Part shown: positions 31,319 to 38,763 of the stretch, piece after piece
Layout of the letters: every line of letters begins with the position of its first letter
Position numbering within the stretch: position 1 is the stretch's first letter
NCBI RefSeq assembly: GCF_014648055.1
Contig: NZ_BMQJ01000026.1
Span: forward strand, 1-47,144
DNA length: 47,144 bases
Direction: 5' to 3'
Source of the DNA: Streptosporangium pseudovulgare
Lineage (GTDB): Bacteria > Actinomycetota > Actinomycetes > Streptosporangiales > Streptosporangiaceae
Notes under the pieces: model-generated
The model's database searches: none
What the model saw: the letters and a program-made list of their open reading frames with translations, nothing else
What the model was told of the DNA's origin: nothing
Made by a program: the position numbers and the translations under genes

Positions 31319-32011
31319 TCAGCCGACGTTGCGGACCGGCGGGGCGGGGACGGCGCCGAGGGCGTGCTGGGTCAGCTCCCACAGCACGTGGTAGACCGTC
31401 GTCTGCGCCTCCTGGATCCGGTGCACCGAGGAGGAGGGGATGACGAACAGGTAGTCCAGCAGCTCCAGCTCGGCCAGCCTGCCGCCCCTGTCGCCGGCCA
31501 GGGCGATGGTGAGCATGCCCTGCCGGGCCGCCTCCTCGAAGGCGCGGACGACGTTGGCGGAGCCGCCGCTGGTGGTCAGGCCGAAGGCCATGTCGCCGCG
31601 CCGCCCGAGGGCGGCGAGCTGGCGGGCGAAGACGACGTCGAAGCCGACGTCGTTCGACAGGGCGGTCACCACGGCGACATCGCTGGTCAGCGACAGCGCC
31701 GGCAGGGACAGCCCGTAACCCGGGTGCAGGAACGCCGTCGCCACCTCCTGGGCGTCGGTGCTGCTGCCGCCGTTGCCGAAGGCGAACAGCCGCCCGCCGG
31801 CGGCGAACCGGATGGCCATCTCCCCGGCGCACTCGACGAGCTCGTCGGCCATCGACTCGGCCAGCTCCCGGCGCAGCCGGACGATCTCGGCGGCCTTCTC
31901 GCCGGTGGAGCGCAGCGCCTCGGTCAGCACCGCGTCGAGGTCGCCCGGGCCCGGGTAGAGAAAGGGGTAGAGCCCGCCCATCCCCTCGGGCGGCTGGTCA
32001 CCGGTGCTCAT
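31319..32011 (-). CDS. SIS-domain protein, GmhA-like (SIS1)
   Basis: This 230-aa protein has the sugar isomerase fold of phosphoheptose isomerase. It keeps the phosphate-binding loops (FGNGGSSTDAQ and LTTSGGSANVV) and the C-terminal RIQEAQTTVYHVLWEL helix. Aligned by eye with E. coli GmhA, the metal/catalytic residues His61 and Glu65 are Glu and Ala here, while Gln172 and His180 remain. It may bind but not isomerise a phosphosugar alone. SIS2 shows the reverse pattern, which suggests a heteromer. GmhA-like genes are known near group 1h hydrogenases, without a firm function. The start has GGAGAGG upstream. Confidence 0.88.
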   Translation of the reverse strand: MSTGDQPPEGMGGLYPFLYPGPGDLDAVLTEALRSTGEKAAEIVRLRRELAESMADELVECAGEMAIRFAAGGRLFAFGNGGSSTDAQEVATAFLHPGYGLSLPALSLTSDVAVVTALSNDVGFDVVFARQLAALGRRGDMAFGLTTSGGSANVVRAFEEAARQGMLTIALAGDRGGRLAELELLDYLFVIPSSSVHRIQEAQTTVYHVLWELTQHALGAVPAPPVRNVG

Positions 32012-32029
32012 CGCCGTTTCCTCTCCTGA

Positions 32030-32413
32030 TCACCGTGTTTCCCGATGTCCGCCGATCACGGCGCCTCCGGCCGCCGCGTCTCCGGCGGCCGCGCCCCAGG
32101 GCACCACGTCCCTGACGGCCGCGCCCCCGGTCGCCGCGTCCCTCGTCGCGGCCCCGGTCACGGCGTCCCCGGTCGCCGCGTCTCCCGGCGTCCGCCGATG
32201 CCTGCCGACGACCGCGATGGCCTCCCCCGCGTGGACGAGGACGGTGTCGCCCTCGGCGGCGTCCACCAGGGCCACGCTCACCTCCGTGGTGACCGGGCCC
32301 GCGCCGGCGACGGCCAGCCCGCCGTACCTGATGCGGATCACCCGCATCGGCACGGCCTCGTCCGCGCACGTGACGCACGGTCCGGTGTCGCAGCAGCCGT
32401 CCTCGCCGCTCAT
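32030..32413 (-). CDS. HypC/HupF-like protein without the N-terminal Met-Cys
   Basis: The 127-aa protein has a HypC-type beta-barrel region (AVPMRVIRIRYGGLAVA, VSVALVDAAEGDTVLVHAGE and AIAVVG) but begins SGEDGCCDTGPCVTCADE. The cluster-carrying Cys2 of HypC is therefore replaced by a group of four cysteines at residues 7, 8, 13 and 16. The final 50 residues are Ala/Gly/Thr repeats. It lies between the two SIS genes and overlaps the first by ATGA. A chaperone role for this hydrogenase, in addition to the normal HypC, is plausible. Confidence 0.78.
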   Translation of the reverse strand: MSGEDGCCDTGPCVTCADEAVPMRVIRIRYGGLAVAGAGPVTTEVSVALVDAAEGDTVLVHAGEAIAVVGRHRRTPGDAATGDAVTGAATRDAATGGAAVRDVVPWGAAAGDAAAGGAVIGGHRETR

Positions 32414-33030
32414 CCTGTCTCCTTTCCGCCGAGCAGGCCGGGCCGGTCGTGGAAGACGTGGACCAGCTCCCACAGCACGTGGTAGACGGTGACGTGGATC
32501 TCCTTGACCACCGCCGGGTCGTCGGAGGCGGCGATCAGGATGTGCTCGGCCGCCCGCTCCCGCACCACGGCGCCGCCGTCGCCGCCGACGAGGGCGAGGG
32601 TGAACAGGCCCAGCGCCCCGGCCTCCTGCAGGCCGCGCAGGACACCCGGGCAGTCGCCGTCGCGGGAGATCCCGAGCGCCATGTCGGCCGGGTCGGCCCA
32701 GCGGCGCAGCTGGTGGGCGAACGACTCGGCGGGCCCCTCCCGGGCGCTCACCCCGCTGACGGTGGCGGCGTCGTTGCTGAGGGCCAGGGCGGGCAGCGCC
32801 TTCTTGCCCATGATGACCGGGTGCATGAACTCGACCGCGATGTGGGCCGCGTCGGTGCCGCCCCCGCCGCTGCCGAACACGATCAGCTTCCCGCCGCGGT
32901 GGAACCGGTCCGCCATCTCCCGGCACGCGCGGGCGATGCGCAGGGAGTCCTCCGCGAGAGCGTGACCGGCGGAGTCCCTGCGGGCGAAGGCCTCGCTGAC
33001 GGCCAACTGCATGGTCGATGTCACTGGCAT
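32410..33030 (-). CDS. SIS-domain protein, GmhA-like (SIS2), first gene of the hydrogenase operon
   Basis: This 206-aa protein shares the GmhA fold and the closing IHVTVYHVLWELVH helix with SIS1. It keeps residues equivalent to His61 and Glu65 (DAAHIAVEF) and His180. The first phosphate loop is FGSGGGGTDA without Ser, and the second is GISRDGDCPG in place of STSGNS, so phosphate binding looks lost. The Gln172 position is Lys. The start at 33030 has GGAG upstream. No gene lies upstream on this strand, so the hydrogenase promoter should lie just beyond. Confidence 0.85.
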   Translation of the reverse strand: MPVTSTMQLAVSEAFARRDSAGHALAEDSLRIARACREMADRFHRGGKLIVFGSGGGGTDAAHIAVEFMHPVIMGKKALPALALSNDAATVSGVSAREGPAESFAHQLRRWADPADMALGISRDGDCPGVLRGLQEAGALGLFTLALVGGDGGAVVRERAAEHILIAASDDPAVVKEIHVTVYHVLWELVHVFHDRPGLLGGKETG

Positions 33031-33292
33031 GTGAACGCTCCGTTATTTACGGTAGTCGTCAGATTACGTTCCGTGTTCGGCGAATCGACACCTTCGACGC
33101 CACAAAGCGGAGTAAAGATCTGATCACTCGCCCGACCGCCCGCGATGGCCGGCGGCGGCGGGGATTCGCCGGGATTCCCGTATCCCACGGGGTTCCCGGC
33201 CTTGGTGATGATCAACGTTCCCCGTTATCGTCTCGCAGTGGGATCGTCTCGCGGCGGGGCACGGGCGGGACGGCGCGCCGCGGGCACCCCGG
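33031..33292. promoter_or_regulatory. Divergent region between hydrogenase operon and thioesterase gene
   Basis: The first 90 bases are AT-richer than the surroundings and must hold the hydrogenase promoter. Candidates such as TAATCT on the minus strand lack a convincing -35 partner, so I do not fix a site. No gene is supported in either direction. Confidence 0.45.
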
Positions 33293-33412
33293 GCCGCCGC
33301 CGTACGGCGCGGGTCCGGCACGGCGGCCGCCGTACGGCACGCGTTCCGCGGAGCCGCCGCCGTACGACGCGCGTCCAGCAGGGCCGCCGCCGTACGGCAC
33401 GCATGCGGCACG
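33293..33412 (+). repeat. Four 30-bp tandem repeats upstream of the thioesterase gene
   Basis: Four units of exactly 30 bases start at 33293, 33323, 33353 and 33383. Each begins GCCGCCGCCGTACGGC or a close variant, then varies. They stop 32 bases before the thioesterase start. Each unit contains the palindrome CGTACG (CGTACGAC in unit three). The even spacing, three helical turns, would place bound proteins on one DNA face. Confidence 0.85.
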
Positions 33413-33444
33413 GCGGCCCGCCGACCGACCAAAGGAGAACGACC

Positions 33445-34182
33445 TTGACGGCAGCCGCCCGCTGGATCCGGTGCTTCCACCCCTCACCCGGGAGCGACGT
33501 CCAGGTGGTCTGCTTCCCGCACGCCGGGGGCACCGCGAGTTACTACCACCCGCTGTCGGCGGCCCTGGCGCCCGCCGCCGAGATGCTCGCCGTGCAGTAC
33601 CCGGGCCGGCAGGACCGGTTCGACGAACCGCTGATCGACGACCTGCCCCTGCTCGCCGACCGGGCGGCCGAGGCGCTCGGCGGCGGCGACCGGCCGCGGG
33701 TGTTCTTCGGGCACAGCATGGGGGCCGTCATGGCCTTCGAGGTCGCCCGGCGGCTGGGCCGCGGCGGGCCCGTCGCGCTGTTCGTGTCCGGGCGGCGCGC
33801 CCCCTCCACGACCCGGCAGGAGACCGCGCACCTGCTCGGCGACGACGAGCTCGTGGCCCTGGCCCAGAGGCTCGGCGGATCGGACCCGGAGGTGCTGCGG
33901 CACGAGGAGCTGCGCGGGCTGATCCTGCCGAGCCTGCGCGCCGACTACCGGGCGGTCTGCACCCACCGCCCCGACGGCGAGGCGCGGCTCGCCGTACCGA
34001 TCACCGCGCTCACCGGCGACGCCGACCCGGTGACCAGCGTGGCGGAGGCCGAGGCGTGGGGCCGGCACACCACCTCCCGCTTCGAGCTGAAGGTCTTCCC
34101 CGGCGGCCACTTCTTCCTCGCCCACCACGTACCGGAGATCGCCCGGATGATCCTCGGCTCGCTGAGGGCGGTCCACGCGTGA
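33445..34182 (+). CDS. Type II thioesterase
   Basis: This 245-aa alpha/beta hydrolase of the TEII family removes wrong or stalled acyl groups from NRPS/PKS carrier proteins. It shows VVCFPHAGGTASYYHPLSAA, VQYPGRQDRF, FFGHSMGAVMAFEVAR with the nucleophilic Ser, the Asp of ALTGDADP and the His of FPGGHFFLAHH. The start is TTG at 33445, preceded by AAAGGAG at good spacing; no ATG or GTG fits better. The following gene overlaps by GTGA. No NRPS or PKS gene is in the window, so it must serve distant pathways. Confidence 0.92.
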   Translation: MTAAARWIRCFHPSPGSDVQVVCFPHAGGTASYYHPLSAALAPAAEMLAVQYPGRQDRFDEPLIDDLPLLADRAAEALGGGDRPRVFFGHSMGAVMAFEVARRLGRGGPVALFVSGRRAPSTTRQETAHLLGDDELVALAQRLGGSDPEVLRHEELRGLILPSLRADYRAVCTHRPDGEARLAVPITALTGDADPVTSVAEAEAWGRHTTSRFELKVFPGGHFFLAHHVPEIARMILGSLRAVHA

Positions 34183-35021
34183 CGGCGCTGCTGGCCGTCA
34201 GCGACCTGCACGTCGGCTACAAGGAGAACCGCCGGATCGTCGAGGAGATGCGGCCGTCGTCCGGGTCCGACTGGCTGCTGGTCGCCGGGGACGTCTCGGA
34301 GAAGGTCGCCGACATCGAGTGGGCGCTCGGCCTGCTGGCCGAACGCTTCGAGAAGGTGGTGTGGGTCCCGGGCAACCACGAGCTGTGGTCCCACTCCAGC
34401 GACCCGGTCCGGCTGCGCGGCGAGGAGCGCTACCGGCACCTGGTGAAGGTCTGCGGCGACCTCGGCGTGGTGACCCCGGAGGACCCCTACCCGGTGTGGG
34501 AGGGGCCGGGCGGGCCTGTCGTGATCGCCCCGCTGTTCGTGCTGTACGACTACACCTTCCGCATGCCGGGGGTCGCCACCGCCGAGGAGGCGCTGGCCCT
34601 GGCCTACGACAGGGGCGTGGTCTGCACCGACGAGGTGTTCCTGCACCCCGACCCCTACCCCTCGCGTGCCGCCTGGTGCGAGGCCAGGGTCGCCGAGACC
34701 GAGCGGCGGCTGGCCGAGCGCCCGGGGGGGCTGCCGACCGTGCTCGTCAACCACTACCCGCTGGTGCGCGAGCCGACCCGGGTCATGCACCACCAGGAGT
34801 TCACGATCTGGTGCGGCACCGAGCTCACCGCCGACTGGCACCTGCGGTTCGACGCCCGCGCGGTCGTCTACGGCCACCTGCACATCCCCCGCACCACCTG
34901 GTACGACGGCGTGCGCTTCGAGGAGGTCTCGCTGGGCTACCCGCGCGAGTGGCGGCCCCGCCCCACCCCGCCGGGCCGGCCGCGCCGCATCCTGCCCGCT
35001 CCCCCGGCGGCGGCGTCGTGA
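34179..35021 (+). CDS. Metallophosphoesterase, PptH-like
   Basis: This 280-aa calcineurin-type phosphoesterase has VSDLHVGYKENRR, VAGDVSEK, VWVPGNHELW, VLVNHYPLV and VVYGHLHI, the complete set of two-metal ligands. It overlaps a phosphopantetheinyl transferase gene by GTGA. In Mycobacterium tuberculosis the enzyme pair Rv2795c (PptH) and Rv2794c (PptT) has this order, and PptH removes phosphopantetheine from carrier proteins. The same activity is inferred here from architecture and neighbourhood. It is cytoplasmic, with no signal peptide. The start is GTG. Confidence 0.88.
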   Translation: MTALLAVSDLHVGYKENRRIVEEMRPSSGSDWLLVAGDVSEKVADIEWALGLLAERFEKVVWVPGNHELWSHSSDPVRLRGEERYRHLVKVCGDLGVVTPEDPYPVWEGPGGPVVIAPLFVLYDYTFRMPGVATAEEALALAYDRGVVCTDEVFLHPDPYPSRAAWCEARVAETERRLAERPGGLPTVLVNHYPLVREPTRVMHHQEFTIWCGTELTADWHLRFDARAVVYGHLHIPRTTWYDGVRFEEVSLGYPREWRPRPTPPGRPRRILPAPPAAAS

Positions 35022-35659
35022 TCGGGGAGATCCTGCCGTCGTGGGTGGCATGCGCCGAGGCGTTCGCCGACCCGCCCGACGCCCGGCTGTTCCCCGAGGA
35101 GGAGGCGGTCATCGCCCGCTCGGTGGAACGGCGGCGGCGCGAGTTCACCACCGCCCGCCACTGCGCCCGCCGGGCGCTGGCCCGCCTGGGCGTGCCGCCC
35201 GCCCCGATCCTGCCCAGCGAGCTGGGCGCGCCCGTCTGGCCCGCCGGGGTACGGGGAGCCATCACCCACTGCGAGGGGTACCGTGCCGCCGCGGTCTCCC
35301 TCAAGGCCCTCACCGTCGGCATCGACGCCGAGCCGCACGAGCCGCTCCCCGAGGGGGTCATGGAGACCGTGGCCCTCCCGGAGGAACGGGCCGAGCTGGC
35401 GCGCCTCGGCGACGGGATCCACTGGGACCGGCTGCTGTTCAGCGCCAAGGAGAGCGTCTACAAGGCGTGGTTCCCGCTGGCCCGGTGCTGGCTCGACTTC
35501 GACGAGGCCCACGTCACGTTCGATCCGGCCGGGACGTTCACCGCCCGGCTGCTCGTGGCCGGGCCGGAGGTGGAGGGCCGGGAGCTGACCGGCTTCACCG
35601 GCCGCTGGCTCGTCTCCGACGGCCTGGTGGTCACCGCCATCGCCCTGCCGCCGGGGTGA
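35018..35659 (+). CDS. 4'-phosphopantetheinyl transferase, PptT/EntD-like
   Basis: The 213-aa enzyme attaches phosphopantetheine from CoA to carrier proteins. It has ARHCARRALARLG for CoA binding, GAITHCEGYRAAAV, the metal-binding VGIDAEPHEPLP and the FSAKESVYKAWFPL helix, all as in the EntD/PptT group. Length is normal. The GTG at 35018 overlaps the phosphoesterase stop. Together with the upstream thioesterase this forms a three-gene carrier-protein activation and repair unit. Confidence 0.93.
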   Translation: MIGEILPSWVACAEAFADPPDARLFPEEEAVIARSVERRRREFTTARHCARRALARLGVPPAPILPSELGAPVWPAGVRGAITHCEGYRAAAVSLKALTVGIDAEPHEPLPEGVMETVALPEERAELARLGDGIHWDRLLFSAKESVYKAWFPLARCWLDFDEAHVTFDPAGTFTARLLVAGPEVEGRELTGFTGRWLVSDGLVVTAIALPPG

Positions 35660-35919
35660 CACCCCGCACCATCCAGGCTCACGCCGCCGTCCTGGTGACG
35701 TGAGGTGTGATGACCGGCGGGCCGCTGCGGCATTTCGACCAGCGTCTCATGCGGACCCGGCGCGGGATGCGAGGTTCCCGGACCCAGGTCATGGAAAGGG
35801 TGTGACCGAGATGCGCCGGGAACAGCGGCAGCGATCGCGTCGCGCGGTGAGTAGGGCCCGAGATGATCTCCCCACAGGGATCGTCCCGGTTCCGCGCTCG
35901 TGCCCTCGGCCTGCCCGTC
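35660..35919. other. Gene-free stretch after the transferase gene
   Basis: No credible gene is seen on either strand. The minus-strand frame continuing from the truncated gene at 36075 runs through here without recognisable sequence and on into the antisense of the transferase gene. A deletion probably removed the rest of that gene. Confidence 0.4.
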
Positions 35920-36075
35920 AAGCCGCCAGAAGAATCTGTCGGTCAGGATCTCCGCCCGCAGCGCCGTCGTCTCGGCCACCGGTAAATCCAGCGCGAGGTC
36001 CCAGAGGCCGGCGCGCTTCAGAGACCGCGCGATACCCTCCACGGAACCGGCAATGTAGTCGTTGTTCATGCTCAT
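35920..36075 (-). pseudogene. Truncated gene: 5' part of an actinomycete TPR-like protein
   Basis: About 50 codons from ATG 36075 look genuine: NNDYIAGSVEGIARSLKRAG, then LWDLALDLPVAETTALRAEI and LTDRFFWRLD. They resemble, from memory, the N-terminus of small helical-repeat proteins of about 220 aa in actinomycetes. After residue 53 the sequence becomes non-specific and the frame continues to 35458 into antisense of another gene. The promoter is excellent, so the truncated message is probably still made. Confidence 0.55.
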
Positions 36076-36082
36076 GCGGCCT

Positions 36083-36111
36083 ACTATGCAGACAGGGAGG
36101 TAGGTGGTCAA
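36083..36111 (-). promoter_or_regulatory. Consensus leaderless promoter of the truncated gene
   Basis: TTGACC at 36111-36106, a 17-base spacer and CATAGT at 36088-36083 are followed by seven bases and then the ATG at 36075. Transcription should begin at the ATG itself. On the other strand the same bases include TACTAT at 36082-36087, a likely -10 for the CGNR gene. Confidence 0.65.
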
Positions 36112-36627
36112 GTGCGATATGTCGCCTACATAGGCAATCTGGCAAGGCTGGCCGTCGAACTGGTCAACGGCGACGACCCCAGCGAACTACGGCGGAAGTT
36201 CTTCGCCCAGCACCGCGTCGCCGAACCGGACGCCGACACACTCGCGGAGCTTCTCCCCGCCTTGCGCGACGCGGTCGCGGCCGTGGCGGACGCGGGTCCG
36301 ATCGCGCCCGTCAACCTGCTCCTGGAGAGGTTCCCGCCCGCGATGCATGTGAGCACGCACGACGAGAACAGCGGGCCGCACCTGCACTTCGCGCGCGATG
36401 GAGAGAGCCCCGCATACTGGCTCGGCCGCAGTTGCGCCGCCGCGCTCGCCCATGTGATCTGCGGGGATCCCGACGTCACCGTGGGCCGATGCCGGGCGGA
36501 CGGCTGTGCGCGCTTCTATGTCGACGACTCCCGCAACCGCAGCCGCCGGTTCTGCTCCAACACCTGCGCCAGCCGAACCACCGTCGCCGCCTACCGCGCC
36601 CGCCGCAGAACGGCGCCCGATGCCTGA
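36112..36627 (+). CDS. CGNR zinc-finger (ABATE domain) protein
   Basis: The 171-aa protein has an all-helical N-terminal ABATE domain (VAYIGNLARLAVELVNG, ALRDAVAAVAD and NLLLERFPP) and a C-terminal zinc finger: GRCRADGCARFYVDDSRNRS, RRFCSNTCASRTTVAAYRAR. Family members are thought to be transcriptional regulators. The usual CGNR quartet reads CASR here. The start is GTG at 36112, behind GGGAGG. It is divergent from a truncated gene with only 36 bases between the start codons. Confidence 0.88.
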   Translation: MRYVAYIGNLARLAVELVNGDDPSELRRKFFAQHRVAEPDADTLAELLPALRDAVAAVADAGPIAPVNLLLERFPPAMHVSTHDENSGPHLHFARDGESPAYWLGRSCAAALAHVICGDPDVTVGRCRADGCARFYVDDSRNRSRRFCSNTCASRTTVAAYRARRRTAPDA

Positions 36628-36750
36628 CCCGGCAGCGCAGGACACGTCCCACCGGGCGGGAACGCACCGGCCGCTCCGGCCCCCCGGGCTGCGAATCAAG
36701 AGCCGCCACCGGCATCCGGCCGGCCCCGATCACCACGTACGACTCGGTGT

Positions 36751-36762
36751 TACTGTCCCGCC
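36751..36762 (+). promoter_or_regulatory. Candidate -10 box for a leaderless transcript
   Basis: TACTGT at 36751-36756 is followed by six bases and then the ATG of the NTF2-like gene, which has no ribosome binding site. The -35 region (around GATCAC) is weak. Confidence 0.4.
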
Positions 36763-37161
36763 ATGTCAAAAATCGAGATCGATTCGGTGACCGCCGATTT
36801 CTTCGGAGCCTTTGACAACCGGGGCGGTAAGGCTGCCGACGTGGCCCGGATCAAGCGGCTGGTTCTTCCGGGTGGTGTGATCGTGAAGACCGGCCCGGAG
36901 CTCACGGTCTACACCGTCGACGAGTTCATCGAGCCCCGCCGGCGACTGCTGACCGACGGGCGGCTCGTCGAGTTCTCCGAGTGGGAGACCTCCGAACGAA
37001 CCGAGATCGCGGGCGATATCGCGTCACGGTTCAGTGAGTACCGAAAGTCGGGGATCTTGGACGGCGAACCGTTCGAGGGTGGCGGGACCAAGACCATCCA
37101 GCTCGTCCGCACCTCGGAAGGCTGGCGGATCGCAGCGCTCGCCTGGTATGACCAGCCCTGA
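36763..37161 (+). CDS. SnoaL/NTF2-like protein (DUF4440 type)
   Basis: The 132-aa protein has the alpha-plus-beta NTF2 pattern: EIDSVTADFFGAFDN, a helix with VARIKRLVLPGGVIVK, YTVDEFIEPRRRLLTDG, FSEWETSERTEIAGDIASR and the closing LVRTSEGWRIAALAWYDQ. Such proteins are small cone-shaped ligand binders or enzymes; no specific active site can be named. It stands alone between the CGNR and kinase genes. Confidence 0.82.
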   Translation: MSKIEIDSVTADFFGAFDNRGGKAADVARIKRLVLPGGVIVKTGPELTVYTVDEFIEPRRRLLTDGRLVEFSEWETSERTEIAGDIASRFSEYRKSGILDGEPFEGGGTKTIQLVRTSEGWRIAALAWYDQP

Positions 37162-37285
37162 CCGCACCGGGGAGGCGGAGTCGTGAGAGGTGCCTTCCCG
37201 CGCTGGAACCTGCCCGGGACCACCGTCGCCACCGCCCTTCTGCGCCATCGGGCGCGTTGACCCTGAGGACCTGTAGGAGGTCGCG

Positions 37286-38185
37286 ATGCCTTTCGTCGAT
37301 ACGCCGCTGACCGTCCCCATGCGGCGCGCGGTCCAGGACGCATGGGGACGGCGCATCGCCGGTGCCCCGGTGCGGCTGTACGGCGGGGAGGAGTCGGCGG
37401 CGTATCGGGCCGATGACCTCGTCGTACGCGTCGGCCCAGCGAGACGTACGAGCGCCGAGGCCGAGTGGTGCCACTCGATCGCCGTACATGCCGCCTCCAC
37501 CCTTCCTGAGGCGGTGGCGCCGTTGCGTGCACGCGACGGGGCCACGGTCATCCGGGTGGACGGCCGGCCCGTGTCGGTGTGGCCCTACGTCGAGGGCGAG
37601 TGGCCTGATGAGGATCAGCCGCAGGTGCGTACGCAGGGCGCGCGGCTTCTCGCGCGGCTGCACCGTGCGCTGGCCTTCCACCGGCCGCCGCCGCGCCCGG
37701 TGGCCTCGTTCGTGGAGACCGGCCTGTACGGGGAATCACCGCACGATGTTCCCGAGCTGGCCGATCGAGGGCTGGACCGCTGGCTGGCGGACTTCCATCG
37801 TCGCAACCTCGTACGCCAGCCGCTGCACGGGGACTTCTACCCGGGAAACACCCTCGCCAGGGACGGCCGGTTGGTGGCCGTCCTGGACTGGGATGAGGCC
37901 GTCGTCGGAGCGCCTGAGATGGAGGTGGCGTCCGCCGCGCTCGAATGGGCCGATGAGTACGGCGACGGTCCGGCCCGGCGTCGCCGCTTCGTCGCCGATT
38001 ATCACGAGGCCGGTGGAACCGCGGGCGACATGGACGATGAGACGCTCGTCCAGCTGATCAGGCACCGGCTGCGCCGCGAGGCGGCATATTTCGAGCATGC
38101 TCGGCGTCAGGGCGCCGAGCATGACGAGGACGGTCTCGAACACCACGAGCGCCGCGTGAAGGCCTTCTTCGACCTCAGGCCGTGA
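37286..38185 (+). CDS. APH-family phosphotransferase
   Basis: This 299-aa kinase-fold protein has a short N-lobe with VRLYGGEESAAYRADDLVVR, a hinge at VSVWPYVEG and the catalytic block LHGDFYPGNTLARDG followed by VLDWDEA, as in aminoglycoside/choline phosphotransferases. The target is unknown. The family is broad, so antibiotic resistance should not be assumed. The start has AGGAGG upstream. Codon use and GC content match the neighbourhood. Confidence 0.87.
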   Translation: MPFVDTPLTVPMRRAVQDAWGRRIAGAPVRLYGGEESAAYRADDLVVRVGPARRTSAEAEWCHSIAVHAASTLPEAVAPLRARDGATVIRVDGRPVSVWPYVEGEWPDEDQPQVRTQGARLLARLHRALAFHRPPPRPVASFVETGLYGESPHDVPELADRGLDRWLADFHRRNLVRQPLHGDFYPGNTLARDGRLVAVLDWDEAVVGAPEMEVASAALEWADEYGDGPARRRRFVADYHEAGGTAGDMDDETLVQLIRHRLRREAAYFEHARRQGAEHDEDGLEHHERRVKAFFDLRP

Positions 38186-38763
38186 CCGGGGTTGAGGAAC
38201 CCGGGGACGGCCGTTGGCGCCAAGAAGGATCCTGTGGCGTTCTCCCTGCTCAGCCGTGGGGCCATCCCCTCGGATGGCGCCGATGCGCCGCCGGGTGTGA
38301 GCCGGGCCCGGCGGGTCGTCGGCCGCGCGGGACAGACTGCTCGGGTGACCTGCCCGGACCCGCCCGAGCCCGCCCGAGGGGCGCGTGGCGGCGCGGGGGC
38401 GCGCAGCCCCGCCTGCCGCCGCGGTTACGGCAGCGCCACCCCGTAGGGAGTTGCCGAGGCCGTACGGCGGGCGGAGACTCAAGGAACCCCTCCGCCAGAC
38501 GAGCCACCGTGAGCCGCCGTGAGCCCTGGCGGGTCACGATGGGTCATGGCGGGTCGCGGCGGGCCGCCGTGGGCGACGCCGGGACGCCGGTTCGCCGGGG
38601 CGATCCCGGGTGAGCCCGCGGCGCCGAGGCCCGGTGTCCGCGGTCCGGGACGCCGGGCCCCACCGACCGGAAAATCGGTTGACGGCTGCCTTAGCCTAGG
38701 CGGGTTCTGTGCGCCGGTCGGCGATCAACCACCCCTAGACCGTGAGGAGAGTGCTGCCTGCTG
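38186..38763. other. 578-base intergenic region before the ABC exporter genes
   Basis: No gene is supported. The middle (38515-38580) has short GGCGGGTC-type repeats. Near the right end TTGACG and, seven bases on, TTAGCCTAGGC with the palindrome GCCTAGGC may belong to the exporter promoter. A partial likeness to iron-regulator boxes is too weak to name. GAGGAGAG at about 38742 is the only ribosome-site-like sequence and is rather far from the ATG. Confidence 0.4.

Noticed and set aside
33293..33412. CRISPR array
   Set aside because: The 30-bp units follow directly without unique spacers, and no cas genes are present.
33018..33444. N-terminal extension of the phosphoesterase frame through the 30-bp repeats (PPPYG repeats)
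   Set aside because: The phosphoesterase clearly starts at GTG 34179 by overlap with the thioesterase stop, and the thioesterase lies between in another frame. Translation of the repeats is unsupported.
37286..38185. Aminoglycoside resistance kinase
   Set aside because: The catalytic motifs are general for the APH superfamily, and nothing points to an antibiotic substrate.
38677..38705. Iron-dependent regulator box upstream of the ABC exporter
   Set aside because: Only the central TTAGCCTA resembles the consensus; the outer half-sites do not match.
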